64,000 nucleotides of DNA from Alphaproteobacteria bacterium (GTDB lineage: Bacteria; Pseudomonadota; Alphaproteobacteria; Caulobacterales; Caulobacteraceae). Below, piece by piece: positions 24,588-34,380 of the stretch. The DNA lies in assembly GCA_018821435.1 (NCBI GenBank), contig JAHJME010000030.1:62001-126000 (forward strand), given 5' to 3'. A program made the position numbers and the translations under genes. The notes beneath the pieces were generated by a model. The model saw only the letters and a list, made by a program, of their open reading frames with translations, searched no databases and was not told the origin of the DNA. Positions within the stretch are counted from its first letter, which is position 1. Every line of letters begins with the position of its first letter.

Positions 24588-27143
24588 ATGACCATCTCAC
24601 GTGCGCGGCTGCTGGCCGCGGCGAGCGCCTTCGCCCTGTCCGCCATCCCCGCGATGGCGCTGGCGCAGGAGGCCGCGGCGATCGAGGAGATCGTCGTCAC
24701 CGCCCAGAAGACCCAGCAGCAGGCTATCGACGTGCCGATCTCGCTGACCGCCTACGGCGCCGAGCGGCTGGACAACCTGGGCATCCAGGACTTCGCCGAC
24801 CTGTCGCTGTTCACGCCGGGCTTCGAGGTCCAGGACCAGTCGCCGAACAACCCCGGCTTCGTGATGCGCGGCATCACCTCCGACTCAACCGACCCGGCGG
24901 CCGAGCCCCGCGTGTCGGTGTTCCAGGACGGCGTCTCGATCTCCAAGGCTCAGGGGTCATATGTCGAGCTGTTCGACCTGGAGCGGGTCGAGGTGGCCAA
25001 GGGGCCGCAGTCGACGCTGTTCGGGCGCGGCGCCCTGATCGGCGGTGTGAACATCATCCAGAAGAAGGCCTCGACCGAGGGCTTCGACGCCTACTTCAAG
25101 GTCGAGGGCGGCAACTACGAGTACAAGATGGGCGAGGGCGCGGTGAACGCGCCGCTGGGCGAGCACGCGGCGCTGCGGCTGTCGGGCCGGATCAAGGCCC
25201 GCGACGGGTATGTGAAGAACGCGCTGGGCGGCGACGCCTTCCAATCGGTGGACACCAGCGCCTTCCGCGCCGCGCTGCGGCTGGAGCCCAACGAGCGCAT
25301 CGCCATCGACCTGATCGCCAACTACCAGAAGGATGAGCCCACGGGCACGTCGTTCAAGTCGGGCGGCTATTCGCCCACGGACCCCGTTACCGGCCAGGTG
25401 CTGGGCGACCGGCGTCCGCAGAGCGCCGCGGCGCTGGCCTCGCCGTCGAACTTCGAGGGCGGCACGCCCCTGGGCCTCGACCGCATGGTTCGCGGCTATA
25501 CGGCGCTGGCGTCGTTCGAACTCACGGACACCCTGACGCTCAATTCGGTCAGCGCCTATCGCCGCTATGACAGCGAAGAGACCTACGATCCGGACGGCAC
25601 GGCGCTGGCGATCCTCACCGGCCTGAACGACGCCACCGGCCAGCAATGGAGCCAGGAGCTACGGCTCAACTACGACGATGGCGGCCGTTTCCGGGGCTTC
25701 GTCGGCGGCAATTTCCTGAAGGCGAAGGACCGCCAGCGCCTGCCGCTACAGTTCGACGAGCGGATCGGCTTGGCCGCCGTCACCGGCCAGCTCAGCGCCA
25801 GCGCCGCGGGCCTCGGCCTGGCGCCCACCACGCCGGCCCCCGCCGCCGTGTTCGCCAACACCGCTTTCACCGGCGCCCTGGTGCGCGGGCTTGTCGCCCA
25901 GCTCAGCGGCAACCGCATCGTGCTGACCCCGGCCCAGGCGGCCGCCATCGCCGGCAACCTGCGGTCCAACCACGTGGAAGAGACCAACGTCAGCAGCGAC
26001 CTGGACGCCTTCGACATCTTCGCCGACGGGACGTTCAAGGTCACCGACAAGCTGGAAATCTCGGCGGGTGTCCGCTTCACCCGCGACGACAAGACCTCGG
26101 GCTTCGGCTCGCGGGTGGTAGGCGGGCGCAGCGTGCTGGGCGGGACCATCGGCGCGGCGCAGATCGCGGCGGCCGGTACGCCCGCTGCCCTGGCTCAGGC
26201 CCAGGCGATCCTGGGCGCGCTCGCGTTGCCCATCGTCCAGCAGATCCCGGAGAGCCAGCTTCCGCTGTTCGGGGTTACCTTCCAGCCCACCACCGGCAAC
26301 GGCCAGGTCTTCAAGCAGGACCTCAAGGACGACGGCGTCACGTGGCGCCTGGTGGCCCGCTACGCCGCCACCGACGACGCCAACCTCTATGCCTCGTTCG
26401 CGCGCGGCCGGCGGCCCGAGGTTCTGGCGGCCCTGGCTCCGGCGTCGCCCGGCTCGGCGGCGCGGTTCTCGCCCGTGGAGGCCGAGACGGTCGACAGCTA
26501 CGAAGCCGGCGCCAAGCTGGCGCTGCTGGATCGCCGCCTGCGGCTGGACGGCTCGGTCTACCGCTACGACTACGACAACTTCCAGACCATCGAGCAGCAG
26601 GGCACGTTGTTCGTGATCACCAACGCCGGCAAGGCCAAGGCCTATGGCTTCGAGGGCTCCGCCGACTGGGCGGTGACCTCGTACCTCGATCTGCTGGCGA
26701 CCTACGCCTACAGCCACGCGCGGTTCGAGGGTGGCGCCTACGACGGCAACCGCTTCCGCCTTTCGCCCGACCACACGCTGTCACTGGCGGCATCCGTGAA
26801 GATCCCGGTGATGGGCGGCCAGATCGCGATCCGGCCCAGCTACACCTGGCAGTCCAAGACCTTCTTCGACGACAACAATGACCTGCCAGCGTTCCAGCAG
26901 ACGCCGCGCAACTTCGTCGCCGACAACGTTCAGGACGAGTTCCAGAAGGCCTATGGCCTGGTGAACCTGCGGGTGGCGTGGACCAACCCGGACTCGCCGT
27001 TCACGCTGGAGGCCTTCGCCACCAACCTGGCCGACAAGGCCTTCATCATCGACGCGGGCAACACGGGCGACAGCCTGGGCCTGCCGACCTTCATCGCCGG
27101 CCCGCCGCGCATGTTCGGCGTTGGGGTGAGCTATCGGTACTGA
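24588..27143 (+). CDS. TonB-dependent outer-membrane receptor
   Basis: The 851-residue protein starts with a signal peptide cleaved after MALAQ. A TonB-box-like IEEIVVTAQK follows, then a plug domain (about 45-160, with GVNIIQKK) and a 22-strand beta-barrel ending in aromatic GVGVSYRY. The consensus signal VVTAQKTQQ-x-DVP is that of the large Caulobacterales/Sphingomonadales receptor family for organic substrates. A long extracellular insert at about 390-460 is rich in Ala and Pro. The downstream SnoaL-like gene may share the transcript. The ligand is unknown. Confidence 0.93.
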   Translation: MTISRARLLAAASAFALSAIPAMALAQEAAAIEEIVVTAQKTQQQAIDVPISLTAYGAERLDNLGIQDFADLSLFTPGFEVQDQSPNNPGFVMRGITSDSTDPAAEPRVSVFQDGVSISKAQGSYVELFDLERVEVAKGPQSTLFGRGALIGGVNIIQKKASTEGFDAYFKVEGGNYEYKMGEGAVNAPLGEHAALRLSGRIKARDGYVKNALGGDAFQSVDTSAFRAALRLEPNERIAIDLIANYQKDEPTGTSFKSGGYSPTDPVTGQVLGDRRPQSAAALASPSNFEGGTPLGLDRMVRGYTALASFELTDTLTLNSVSAYRRYDSEETYDPDGTALAILTGLNDATGQQWSQELRLNYDDGGRFRGFVGGNFLKAKDRQRLPLQFDERIGLAAVTGQLSASAAGLGLAPTTPAPAAVFANTAFTGALVRGLVAQLSGNRIVLTPAQAAAIAGNLRSNHVEETNVSSDLDAFDIFADGTFKVTDKLEISAGVRFTRDDKTSGFGSRVVGGRSVLGGTIGAAQIAAAGTPAALAQAQAILGALALPIVQQIPESQLPLFGVTFQPTTGNGQVFKQDLKDDGVTWRLVARYAATDDANLYASFARGRRPEVLAALAPASPGSAARFSPVEAETVDSYEAGAKLALLDRRLRLDGSVYRYDYDNFQTIEQQGTLFVITNAGKAKAYGFEGSADWAVTSYLDLLATYAYSHARFEGGAYDGNRFRLSPDHTLSLAASVKIPVMGGQIAIRPSYTWQSKTFFDDNNDLPAFQQTPRNFVADNVQDEFQKAYGLVNLRVAWTNPDSPFTLEAFATNLADKAFIIDAGNTGDSLGLPTFIAGPPRMFGVGVSYRY

Positions 27144-27234
27144 CGTCGGCCGCATCTGCGGGCTGGATGCTTGCGCCGGCGGCCTTCATTCTGGGGGTCG
27201 TCGGCGATCTGGCGCGCGACGTGGAGGAACCCCG

Positions 27235-27636
27235 ATGCCGATGACCGCCCTGGATGGCTGGCGCGAGTACATGCGCACCCATGATCACAAGGCGCTGTGG
27301 GACCTGCTGCATCCCGACGCCGTGTTCGAGAGCCCGGTGGTGCATACCCCGCAGCGCGGGCGCGAGATCACCTTCAAGTACCTGGCCAGCGCCGAGGAGG
27401 TGCTGGGCGGACCGGGGTTCAAATACGTCGGCGAATGGCGCAGCGAAAATGGCGCCGTGCTGGAGTTCGAGAACGAGATCGAGGGCATCACGATCAACGG
27501 CGTCGACATCATCACCTTCAGCGACGACGGGACCCTGATCACCCATTTCAAGGTGATGGTCCGCCCGCTGAAGGCGATCAACCTGCTGCACCGCCTGATG
27601 GGCGAGCAACTGGCGAAGGCAGCGGCCGGCGCCTAA
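27235..27636 (+). CDS. SnoaL/NTF2-like protein
   Basis: The 133 residues form one NTF2-like alpha-plus-beta cone: WREYMRTHDHKALWDLLHPD, AVFESPVVHTP, then a beta sheet with DIITFSDDGTLITHFKVMVRP. This fold serves as isomerase, hydrolase, hydratase or simply binding protein, and the exact activity is not evident. It lies 91 bp after the TonB-dependent receptor. Its stop overlaps that of the convergent acylase gene by 4 bp within a shared hairpin. Confidence 0.8.
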   Translation: MPMTALDGWREYMRTHDHKALWDLLHPDAVFESPVVHTPQRGREITFKYLASAEEVLGGPGFKYVGEWRSENGAVLEFENEIEGITINGVDIITFSDDGTLITHFKVMVRPLKAINLLHRLMGEQLAKAAAGA

Positions 27637-27644
27637 GGCGCCGG
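27626..27644. terminator. Shared hairpin over two convergent stop codons
   Basis: Eight-bp arms CCGGCGCC and GGCGCCGG flank TAA. The loop is the stop codon of the plus-strand gene and overlaps the TAG of the minus-strand acylase. It is a symmetric structure likely to serve both transcripts. Confidence 0.6.
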
Positions 27645-30005
27645 GGTAAGGGTCATCACCGTCTCGGCGTCGGCTTCGACCGCCGCGCGGCTGAAGCGCA
27701 GGGGCACGTAGGCGCCGGCCGCCCAGAGCGGGAACAGGTCGCGGTAGTGCGGGCTGGCCGGGTCGCCGGACTGGCCGGGGGTGTTGATGGCCATGGAGTT
27801 GTCCCAGGCGCCCACGTCCATCACCAGGCGGACCGAGGCGCCGGCGATCTGGGTGAAGTCCTCGGCCTTCCACGTTGCGGCGCGCGGCGTCGAGGACGAG
27901 CCGGGGACCGGCAGCGGCCCCACGCTCATCTGCGCGGCGAGTTGCGGGTCGGCGAGGGTCGCGATCGCCGGGACGAACCGCGCCGGGTGCACGCGGCCCC
28001 AGGTCCAGGTGGTCATGTCGGAGCCCAGGCGGCCCCGCAGCTCGCTCAGCGCATCGGCGAGGCTGGAGATCATGACCGGGTTGCGCACGGCAGGGGGCTG
28101 GGCCTCCAGCCAGGTCAGGATCGGGTCGGGCGAACTGGCGCCGATCAGCTTGCGGACCGGGGCGGGCTGCTTGGCGGCCAGGACGGCATAGGCGCCCAGG
28201 TGCTTGACGGCCCAGGTCTCATAGATCGTGGCGGCGACGCTGTCGGTGGTCTCGGCGCCGTCCCAGGCCTTCAGCACGGTCAAGGCGCGGGCGATGTTCG
28301 GATCGGGGCTGCTGTCCAGCGTGCGGAGCAGCGCCACGCCGCGACGGGCCTGGGGGCTGACGCTGTCGGTCTGCAGCGCCATGGAGTCGGCCAGGGTCGA
28401 CTTCGGCAGGGCGTCCAACACCTCGTGGATGCGGATCGTGCGGGTCGGGTCGGCCCATTCGAAGCCCAGCTTGCGCGTCTCGCGCGGATAGGCGGGCTCG
28501 GCGGGGATGTTCATGGCGTTGGCGGTGGCGAAGTAGCCGGCCTTCGGATTGCGGCTGACCGGCAGGCCGCCGTCCTCAACGAAGCCCTTCCACTCGTAGC
28601 TGCCGTCGCCCGGCACCGGCATCAGCCCGTCCCAGTTGGGCCGCACCGGCGTGCGGCCGGCGGCGGACCAGCCGGTTTCGCCCTTGGTGTCGGCGTAGAC
28701 CAGGTTCAGCGGCGGCGCCCCCCACTTGTTGCGGGCGGTCTGGAAGTCGTCCCAGCCCTTGGCATGCCACATCCGCGACGAGCCGAAGTAACCGGCGAGG
28801 CCGGGTTCGTTCCAGATCGTGCGCAGGGCGAACGCGCGGCCCTTGGCGTCGTCCTGGGCGAGAACCGGGCCGTGGCGGGTGTAGTGGAGCTCGACCGGGC
28901 GCGGCGCCTCGCCCTTCACCTCGATGGTGTCCTTGACCACCGTCATCGGCTCCCAGGCGCCCTTGTAGCGATAGGCGTTCCCCTGGGTCTCGTAGACGTA
29001 GAGATCCTCCTGATCGATATAGAAGATCGTCAGGCCGAAGGCGGTGGTCCCGTTGTGGCCGAAGGAGACGCCGGGCAGGGCGGGCTCGCCGGCGCCGATG
29101 ATGCTGAGGCCCGGCGCGTCCAGGTGGGCGATGTAGCGCAGCGACGGTGCGCCCACCGGACGGTGGGGATCGTTGGCCAGGATGGGGCGGCCGGTGGCGC
29201 TGCGGGCCGCCGAGATCACCCAGTTGTTGGAGCCTTCCGCCGCGCGCTCGTCGATCACCTGGGCCAGGGCCTTGGGCGCCTCGGCCTCGGCGGTCTTGGC
29301 CGTCTGGAGCTTGAAGCTGACCGCTTCGGTGGCGCGGGTGTAGTCGTCCAGCACATTGGCCGGCACGTCGCAGGGATCGAGGCCCTTGGGCACGGCCAGC
29401 TTGTGCGCGGGCTCCAGCTTGCGGCGTAGCGCATCGGCCTCCACCCCGCCCGCGCAGACCACCCGGGCGCGGGCGACCTCCGAGGTCACGTTGGAGACCA
29501 GGGCGTGGCTGCGGATCTGCAGGATCTCCTGCGGCTTCCAGTCCTCGGGCTGGCTGGAGGTCAGCTTGAACTCGACGGGCAGCGGTCGCTTGCCGGCGCG
29601 GACCTCGGCGACATAGGCGTTCACGCCCGCCGCGAAGGATTCCACCGCCTCCTTGCCGCCGGGGTCGTAGGCGGCCCACTCGGCGGCCATGTCGCCGCGA
29701 TAGAGGAACAGGCGCGCCGCCCGGTCCTGGGCCACATAGGCCGGCCCCAGGCTGGCCGAGAGCCGGCCCAGGCCGCGCTTGCGCCACAGGTCGATCTGCC
29801 ACAGCCGGTCGCGGGCGGCGTTGTAGCCCTGGAGGAAGAACGCATCGCGGGACGACTTCGCGTAGATGTGCGGGATGCCCCAGCGGTCGACGATCAGCTC
29901 GGCCGGCGCCCTCAGGCCCTGGACCGCGCGCGTTTCCTGACGGACCTCCGCCGCGGCCGTACTCGCCAGCAGCGCCAGCATCAGGCCCCCGATCACGCCG
30001 CGCAT
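27633..30005 (-). CDS. Penicillin-acylase-family N-terminal nucleophile hydrolase
   Basis: This is a 790-residue exported amidase precursor. The signal peptide is cleaved after about TAAAE. The alpha chain runs to G258. The beta chain would begin with the catalytic S259 in EGSNNWVIS, the autoprocessing site of penicillin amidases. ANDPH shortly after is also conserved. Family members hydrolyse amide bonds of beta-lactams, acyl-homoserine lactones or other N-acyl compounds in the periplasm. The start at 30005 is chosen over the adjacent ATG at 30008 for better spacing to GGGGAGA. An AHL-acylase role is possible but unproven. Confidence 0.93.
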   Translation of the reverse strand: MRGVIGGLMLALLASTAAAEVRQETRAVQGLRAPAELIVDRWGIPHIYAKSSRDAFFLQGYNAARDRLWQIDLWRKRGLGRLSASLGPAYVAQDRAARLFLYRGDMAAEWAAYDPGGKEAVESFAAGVNAYVAEVRAGKRPLPVEFKLTSSQPEDWKPQEILQIRSHALVSNVTSEVARARVVCAGGVEADALRRKLEPAHKLAVPKGLDPCDVPANVLDDYTRATEAVSFKLQTAKTAEAEAPKALAQVIDERAAEGSNNWVISAARSATGRPILANDPHRPVGAPSLRYIAHLDAPGLSIIGAGEPALPGVSFGHNGTTAFGLTIFYIDQEDLYVYETQGNAYRYKGAWEPMTVVKDTIEVKGEAPRPVELHYTRHGPVLAQDDAKGRAFALRTIWNEPGLAGYFGSSRMWHAKGWDDFQTARNKWGAPPLNLVYADTKGETGWSAAGRTPVRPNWDGLMPVPGDGSYEWKGFVEDGGLPVSRNPKAGYFATANAMNIPAEPAYPRETRKLGFEWADPTRTIRIHEVLDALPKSTLADSMALQTDSVSPQARRGVALLRTLDSSPDPNIARALTVLKAWDGAETTDSVAATIYETWAVKHLGAYAVLAAKQPAPVRKLIGASSPDPILTWLEAQPPAVRNPVMISSLADALSELRGRLGSDMTTWTWGRVHPARFVPAIATLADPQLAAQMSVGPLPVPGSSSTPRAATWKAEDFTQIAGASVRLVMDVGAWDNSMAINTPGQSGDPASPHYRDLFPLWAAGAYVPLRFSRAAVEADAETVMTLTPAP

Positions 30006-30133
30006 CATGCCGTCTCCCCTGGTTCCGTCGTTATCGCGATATTGGACCGAGGAGCCACCTTTCGTCACGTGGCCCTTGCGCTTCCGCGCAGGTCATCGAC
30101 TAGGGTTCCGTTCATTAGGAAGGGGAATTCCAC

Positions 30134-30505
30134 ATGATCGCCTACGCGACTATCGGCACCAACGACCTCGAACGGGCCACCAAGTTCTATGACGCGGTGC
30201 TCGCCCCGCTGGGCGGGCGGCGAACCTTCGCCAACGGCGACCGCATGCAGTTCTACGGCAGCAAGGACACGCCCGGCATGATCGCCGTGAGCAAGCCCTA
30301 CGACGAGCAGCCGGCCACGGCCGGCAACGGCACCATGTTCGGCCTGCCGGCGGGAACGAAGGCCGATGTCGACGCGGCCTATGCAGCGGCCATCGCGGCC
30401 GGCGCCGTTTGCGACGGCGCGCCGGGCCAGCGGATGCCGACGTTCTACGGCGCCTATTTCCGCGACCCGGACGGCAACAAGGTCTGCGTCTTCAACATGG
30501 GGTAG
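30134..30505 (+). CDS. VOC-family (glyoxalase/bleomycin-resistance-like) protein
   Basis: The 123-residue protein is one VOC domain: AYATIGTNDLERATKFYDAV, then RMQFYGSKDT, and the C-terminal FYGAYFRDPDGNKVCVFNMG with the typical RDPDGN loop. Such domains bind a divalent metal and act as isomerases, dioxygenases or resistance proteins. No specific function can be given. AAGGGG precedes the ATG. It is divergent from the acylase gene, and its 3' end meets a long palindromic element. Confidence 0.85.
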   Translation: MIAYATIGTNDLERATKFYDAVLAPLGGRRTFANGDRMQFYGSKDTPGMIAVSKPYDEQPATAGNGTMFGLPAGTKADVDAAYAAAIAAGAVCDGAPGQRMPTFYGAYFRDPDGNKVCVFNMG

Positions 30506-30516
30506 CCGTAATCCTT

Positions 30517-30700
30517 CCTTTCCCACGCAGTGGGAGAGGGGGACCGCGCCCCGCAGAGGGCGTGGTGGAGAGGGCAAGCCTCAAGCTCTGCGGCTAGACT
30601 GGCCGCTTAATGACTCAGCGGGTGGGGCTTGCCCTCTCCACCACCCGCTCTTCGCCTATGGCTCGGCGTGCGGTCCCCCTCTCCCACTGCGTGGGAAAGG
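30517..30700. repeat. 184-bp palindromic intergenic repeat element
   Basis: Outer arms of 31 bp at 30517-30547 and 30670-30700 are perfect reverse complements. Inside, 19-bp arms at 30562-30580 and 30626-30644 are also perfect. The element fills the gap between two convergent genes and could fold into a long branched hairpin. It contains no gene. Such nested palindromes are typical of small non-autonomous repeat families in bacterial genomes. Only one copy is seen in this window. Confidence 0.8.
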
Positions 30701-30704
30701 AAAC

Positions 30705-32012
30705 CTACTTCGCCGGCGCCACGCGCCAGACGATGCCGCCGACATCGTCGGCGACCAGCAGGGCGCCTTTGGTGTCTACGGCCACGCCGACAGGACGCCC
30801 CTGGATCTTGTTGTCGGCGTTGAGGAAGCCGGTCAGGAACGCCTGGGGCGGCATCTGCGGACGACCGCCGGCGAAGGGTACGAAGACCACGCGATAGCCG
30901 TTCAGCGGCTTCCTGTTCCACGAGCCGTGCTGGCCGATGAACGCGCCGCCCTTGTACGCGGCCGGGAAGGTGTCGGCCTTGTAGAACGTCAGGCCCAGGG
31001 ACGCCGTATGCGGACCCAGGCCGTAGTCCGGCTTGAGCGCCGAGGCGACCAGCGACGGGTTCTGCGGCTTCACCCGCTTGTCGACGTTCTGGCCCCAGTA
31101 GCTGTAGGGCCAGCCATAGAAGCCGCCCGCCTTGACGCTGGTCAGGTAGTCGGGCGGCAGGTCGTTGCCGATCTCGTCACGCTCGTTGGCGACGGTCCAC
31201 ATCGCGCCCGTGGCCGGCTCGAAGTCGAGGCCGTTCGGGTTGCGGATGCCCGTGGCGTACACGCGGGCCTTGGCGGTGGCGATGTCGTATTCCCAGATCG
31301 CGGCGCGCCCGACCTCGTTCTCCATGCCGTTGTCGCCGATGTTGGAATTCGAACCGACGGTGGCGAACAGCTTGGTCCCGTCGGGGCTGGCGACCACGTT
31401 CTTGGTCCAGTGGTGGTTGATCGGCGGGCCGGGCAGGTCGAACACCTTGGTCCCGGTTCCGGGCACGGCCGTGGCGCCCGGCTGGTAGGGGAAGGCCACG
31501 ACGCCGTCCGAGTTGGCGACGTACAGCAGGCCGCCCACCAAGGTCATGCCGAAGGGCTGGTTCAGGCCGGTGGCGAAGTCGGTCTTGGTCTCGGCCACGC
31601 CATCACCGTCGGCGTCGCGCATCAGGACAATCTTGTTCGGGCTGGGCTTCACCGAGCCCACCTTCTTCATCAGCATCTTCTGGAAGAAGCCCTTGATGCC
31701 CTGGTTCGACTTGTCGGCGGGGCTGGGCACGGAAGCCGACAGCGCGGCCAGGACATCGCCGTTGGGCAGCACCAGCAGCCAACGCGGATGGTCCAGGCCC
31801 TGGGCGTAGCGGGTCACCACGAATCCGGGCGGGGCCTGCGGCGCCGCGCCGGCCGGCCATCCGACCACGTCGGGAACGCCGACCGTGGGCAGCAGGCTGT
31901 TCTGGGGTCCCTTCAGGGGTGGGTTGGGGCCGAAGCCGACGAACGGGTCGGGGGACCCTGACGAACAGGACGTGAGGGCAACCGCGGCGGCGGCAAGCCA
32001 GATGGTCTTCAT
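30705..32012 (-). CDS. Sorbosone-dehydrogenase-like PQQ beta-propeller lipoprotein
   Basis: The protein has 435 residues. Its lipoprotein signal has the lipobox LTSC with C16 as the acylated residue. The mature part is a six-bladed propeller of the sorbosone/glucose dehydrogenase type: VPDVVGWPAGAAPQAPPGF, GLDHPRWLLVLPNGDVLAAL, RNPNGLDFEPATGAMWTVAN, and GQHGSWNR with the conserved histidine. It probably oxidises sugars or other polyols with PQQ at a periplasmic membrane surface. The start at 32012 has GGGAGGG 5 nt upstream. It converges on the palindromic repeat. Confidence 0.9.
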   Translation of the reverse strand: MKTIWLAAAAVALTSCSSGSPDPFVGFGPNPPLKGPQNSLLPTVGVPDVVGWPAGAAPQAPPGFVVTRYAQGLDHPRWLLVLPNGDVLAALSASVPSPADKSNQGIKGFFQKMLMKKVGSVKPSPNKIVLMRDADGDGVAETKTDFATGLNQPFGMTLVGGLLYVANSDGVVAFPYQPGATAVPGTGTKVFDLPGPPINHHWTKNVVASPDGTKLFATVGSNSNIGDNGMENEVGRAAIWEYDIATAKARVYATGIRNPNGLDFEPATGAMWTVANERDEIGNDLPPDYLTSVKAGGFYGWPYSYWGQNVDKRVKPQNPSLVASALKPDYGLGPHTASLGLTFYKADTFPAAYKGGAFIGQHGSWNRKPLNGYRVVFVPFAGGRPQMPPQAFLTGFLNADNKIQGRPVGVAVDTKGALLVADDVGGIVWRVAPAK

Positions 32013-32120
32013 GAAGCCCTCCCGGGACAGACTGGATGCACAACGCTGACGCCACGGCGCCGTTGCGTCTCGTGGGGAAACCCGATGCACTATGCGCCGA
32101 CAGACAGAGAAGGCGGGGAC

Positions 32121-33287
32121 ATGGACCTCACGCTAACCCCCGAGCTGACGGCGTTCCGCGAGGAGGTGCGCGCCTTCCTCGATGCGCACAAGGATGAACA
32201 TGAGGCCGGGGCGCCCAAGGACCCCAAGGCGTGGCAGCGGCTGCTGATCGACAACGGCTACGCGGCCCGGACCATCCCTCGGTCGTACGGAGGATTCGGC
32301 GCCGAGCCGGACGGCCAGAAGACCCGGATCATCGCCGAGGCGTTCATCGCGGCCGGCGCGCCGCGCGGCATGAGCGGGCAGGGCATCTCGATGCTGGTCC
32401 CGACCCTGCTGGAGGTGGGCTCGGAGGAGCAGAAGACCCGCTGGATCCCGCCGACGCTGAGCGGCGAGATCATCTGGTGCCAGGGCTATTCCGAGCCGGG
32501 CGCCGGATCGGACCTGGCCAACCTACAGACCAAGGCGGTCGAGGATGGCGAGGATTTCCTGATAAGTGGTTCAAAAATTTGGACAAGTACGGCGGCTCAG
32601 GCCCAGATGATGTTCTGCCTTGTGCGCACCGAGGCGACAAAGCCCAAGCACGAGGGGATATCGTACGTCCTGTTCCCGATGGACACGCCGGGGATCGAGG
32701 TCAGGCCGCTGAAGACCATGACCGGCCAGGCCGAATTCAACGAGGTGTTCTTCACCGACGTGCGCGTGCCGCAGGCCAATGTGGTCGGTGGGCGGGGCCG
32801 CGGCTGGCAGGTGGCCAACACCACGCTGAAGCACGAGCGCGGGATGCTTGGCGATCCAAACGCTACAGAAGCTCGACTCAAGCAACTGATCGAACTGATG
32901 AAGTCCGAGACGGTCGACGGCCGACCGATCATCGACAACGCGATCTTCCGCGACCGGCTGATGCAGCTTCAGGCCCGGGTGCTGTCGATGAAGTTCAACG
33001 GCCTGCGCACCATGACCGACGACACGGCGGGCCTGGCGCGGCTGGTGGTCAAGCTGCAAGGCTGCGAGCTGAACCACCAGGTGGCGGCGCTGGCGATCGA
33101 CGCGCTGGGCGAGCTTGGAATTCTCTACCAAGAGGGGCCGCACCTGCGGGCCAAGGGCCGCTGGCAGTGGAACTACATGTTCGATCTGGGGCTGATCATC
33201 GGCGGCGGCACGGCCCAGATCCAGAAGAACATCATCTCGGAGCGGGGCCTGGGCATGCCGCGCGAACCCAAGACGGTCGAAGCCTGA
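32121..33287 (+). CDS. Acyl-CoA dehydrogenase, probable large subunit
   Basis: This is a FAD-dependent acyl-CoA dehydrogenase of 388 residues. The N-terminal helical domain has RTIPRSYGGFG, the middle beta domain has WCQGYSEPGAGSDLANL and KIWTSTA, and the C-terminal domain ends IIGGGTAQIQKNIISERGLG. The next gene encodes a second, shorter dehydrogenase overlapping by TGATG. Adjacent unequal pairs of this kind commonly form alpha2beta2 dehydrogenases acting on steroid side chains and other bulky CoA esters. It starts at the ATG at 32121 after GGCGGGGAC, divergent from the PQQ lipoprotein. Confidence 0.93.
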   Translation: MDLTLTPELTAFREEVRAFLDAHKDEHEAGAPKDPKAWQRLLIDNGYAARTIPRSYGGFGAEPDGQKTRIIAEAFIAAGAPRGMSGQGISMLVPTLLEVGSEEQKTRWIPPTLSGEIIWCQGYSEPGAGSDLANLQTKAVEDGEDFLISGSKIWTSTAAQAQMMFCLVRTEATKPKHEGISYVLFPMDTPGIEVRPLKTMTGQAEFNEVFFTDVRVPQANVVGGRGRGWQVANTTLKHERGMLGDPNATEARLKQLIELMKSETVDGRPIIDNAIFRDRLMQLQARVLSMKFNGLRTMTDDTAGLARLVVKLQGCELNHQVAALAIDALGELGILYQEGPHLRAKGRWQWNYMFDLGLIIGGGTAQIQKNIISERGLGMPREPKTVEA

Positions 33288-34363
33288 TGCGGTTCGCGCT
33301 CTCCGAAGACCAGACGCTGCTGCAGGACAGCCTGAACCGGACGCTCGCCGACTTGGTCCCGCTGGACCGGGTGCGCCGGTTCGCCGACGGCGGGGATACC
33401 GCCGAGGCGTCCGACATCTGGATGCGGCTGGCCGAGATGGGCCTGCCGGGCCTGATGATCCCAGAGGAGCACGGCGGCCTGGGCCTCGGCATGCTGGAGG
33501 CTGCGCTGGCCGCCGAGGCGCTGGGGCGGGTCGTGGCGCCGACGCCGTTCCTGGGGTCGGCGGTGCTGGCGCCACTGGCGCTGAAGCTGGGCGGGACCGA
33601 GGCGCAGCAACGCCGCTGGCTGCCGAAGCTGGCGACCGGGGCGGCCACCGCCGGGATCGCGATCTCCGAACCCATCGCCGGCGCGCGGGACGGCGCGGGG
33701 GTCACGGCCAAGGACGGACGACTGACGGGCCAGGCGCTGTTCGCCCTGGACGCCACGGGCGCCGACCTGCTGATCGTCGCCGACACCGCCGGTGGGCTGC
33801 ATCTGGCCAACATCGCCGAGGCGGCCGAGCCGATGCCCGGCATCGACGCGACGCGGCGGCTGAAGGCGCTGACCTTCAAGGACACGCCCGCCGAGGCCCT
33901 CACGTCGAACCCGGCGCTGGACCGCCTGCGCGACGCCGCTTGGATCCTGCTGGCCGCCGACACCCTGGGCGCGGCCCAGGTGATGCTGGAGCGGGCCGTC
34001 GCCTACGCCAAGGAGCGCAAGCAGTTCGGCCGCACCATCGGCAGCTTCCAGGCCGTGAAGCATCTGTGCGCCGAGATGGCGGCCGAGCTGGAGCCGGCGC
34101 GGGCGCTGGTCTGGTACGCGGCCTACGCCTTCGACAACACGCCGGACGAGGCGCCGCTGATGGCGGCCCACGCCAAGGCTCACACCTCGGAGATCGGCCG
34201 CTTCATCGCGCGCACGGCCACCGAGGTGCATGGCGGCATCGGCATTACCGACCTGCTGGGCCTGCACTACTGGTTCAAGCGGATCGGCCAGAACCGGCAG
34301 TTGCTGGGTGGGCCGGAGCGGGTGCGCGAGATCGCGGCGCGGATACAGGGCCTCGTGGCGTGA
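33287..34363 (+). CDS. Acyl-CoA dehydrogenase, probable small subunit
   Basis: This 358-residue acyl-CoA dehydrogenase-family protein starts inside the stop of its partner gene. The N-terminal domain has MIPEEHGGLGLGMLEAALAA. The middle domain retains ISEP but lacks the full QGYSEPGAGSD flavin loop (it reads AISEPIAGARDGA). The C-terminal domain has RKQFGRTIGSFQAVKHLCAE and VHGGIGITDLLGLHYWFKR. Shortened members like this are typically the second subunit of heteromeric enzymes. Translational coupling supports a 1:1 complex. Confidence 0.92.
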   Translation: MRFALSEDQTLLQDSLNRTLADLVPLDRVRRFADGGDTAEASDIWMRLAEMGLPGLMIPEEHGGLGLGMLEAALAAEALGRVVAPTPFLGSAVLAPLALKLGGTEAQQRRWLPKLATGAATAGIAISEPIAGARDGAGVTAKDGRLTGQALFALDATGADLLIVADTAGGLHLANIAEAAEPMPGIDATRRLKALTFKDTPAEALTSNPALDRLRDAAWILLAADTLGAAQVMLERAVAYAKERKQFGRTIGSFQAVKHLCAEMAAELEPARALVWYAAYAFDNTPDEAPLMAAHAKAHTSEIGRFIARTATEVHGGIGITDLLGLHYWFKRIGQNRQLLGGPERVREIAARIQGLVA

Positions 34364-34380
34364 CGGCAGGAGCAGGCGCG

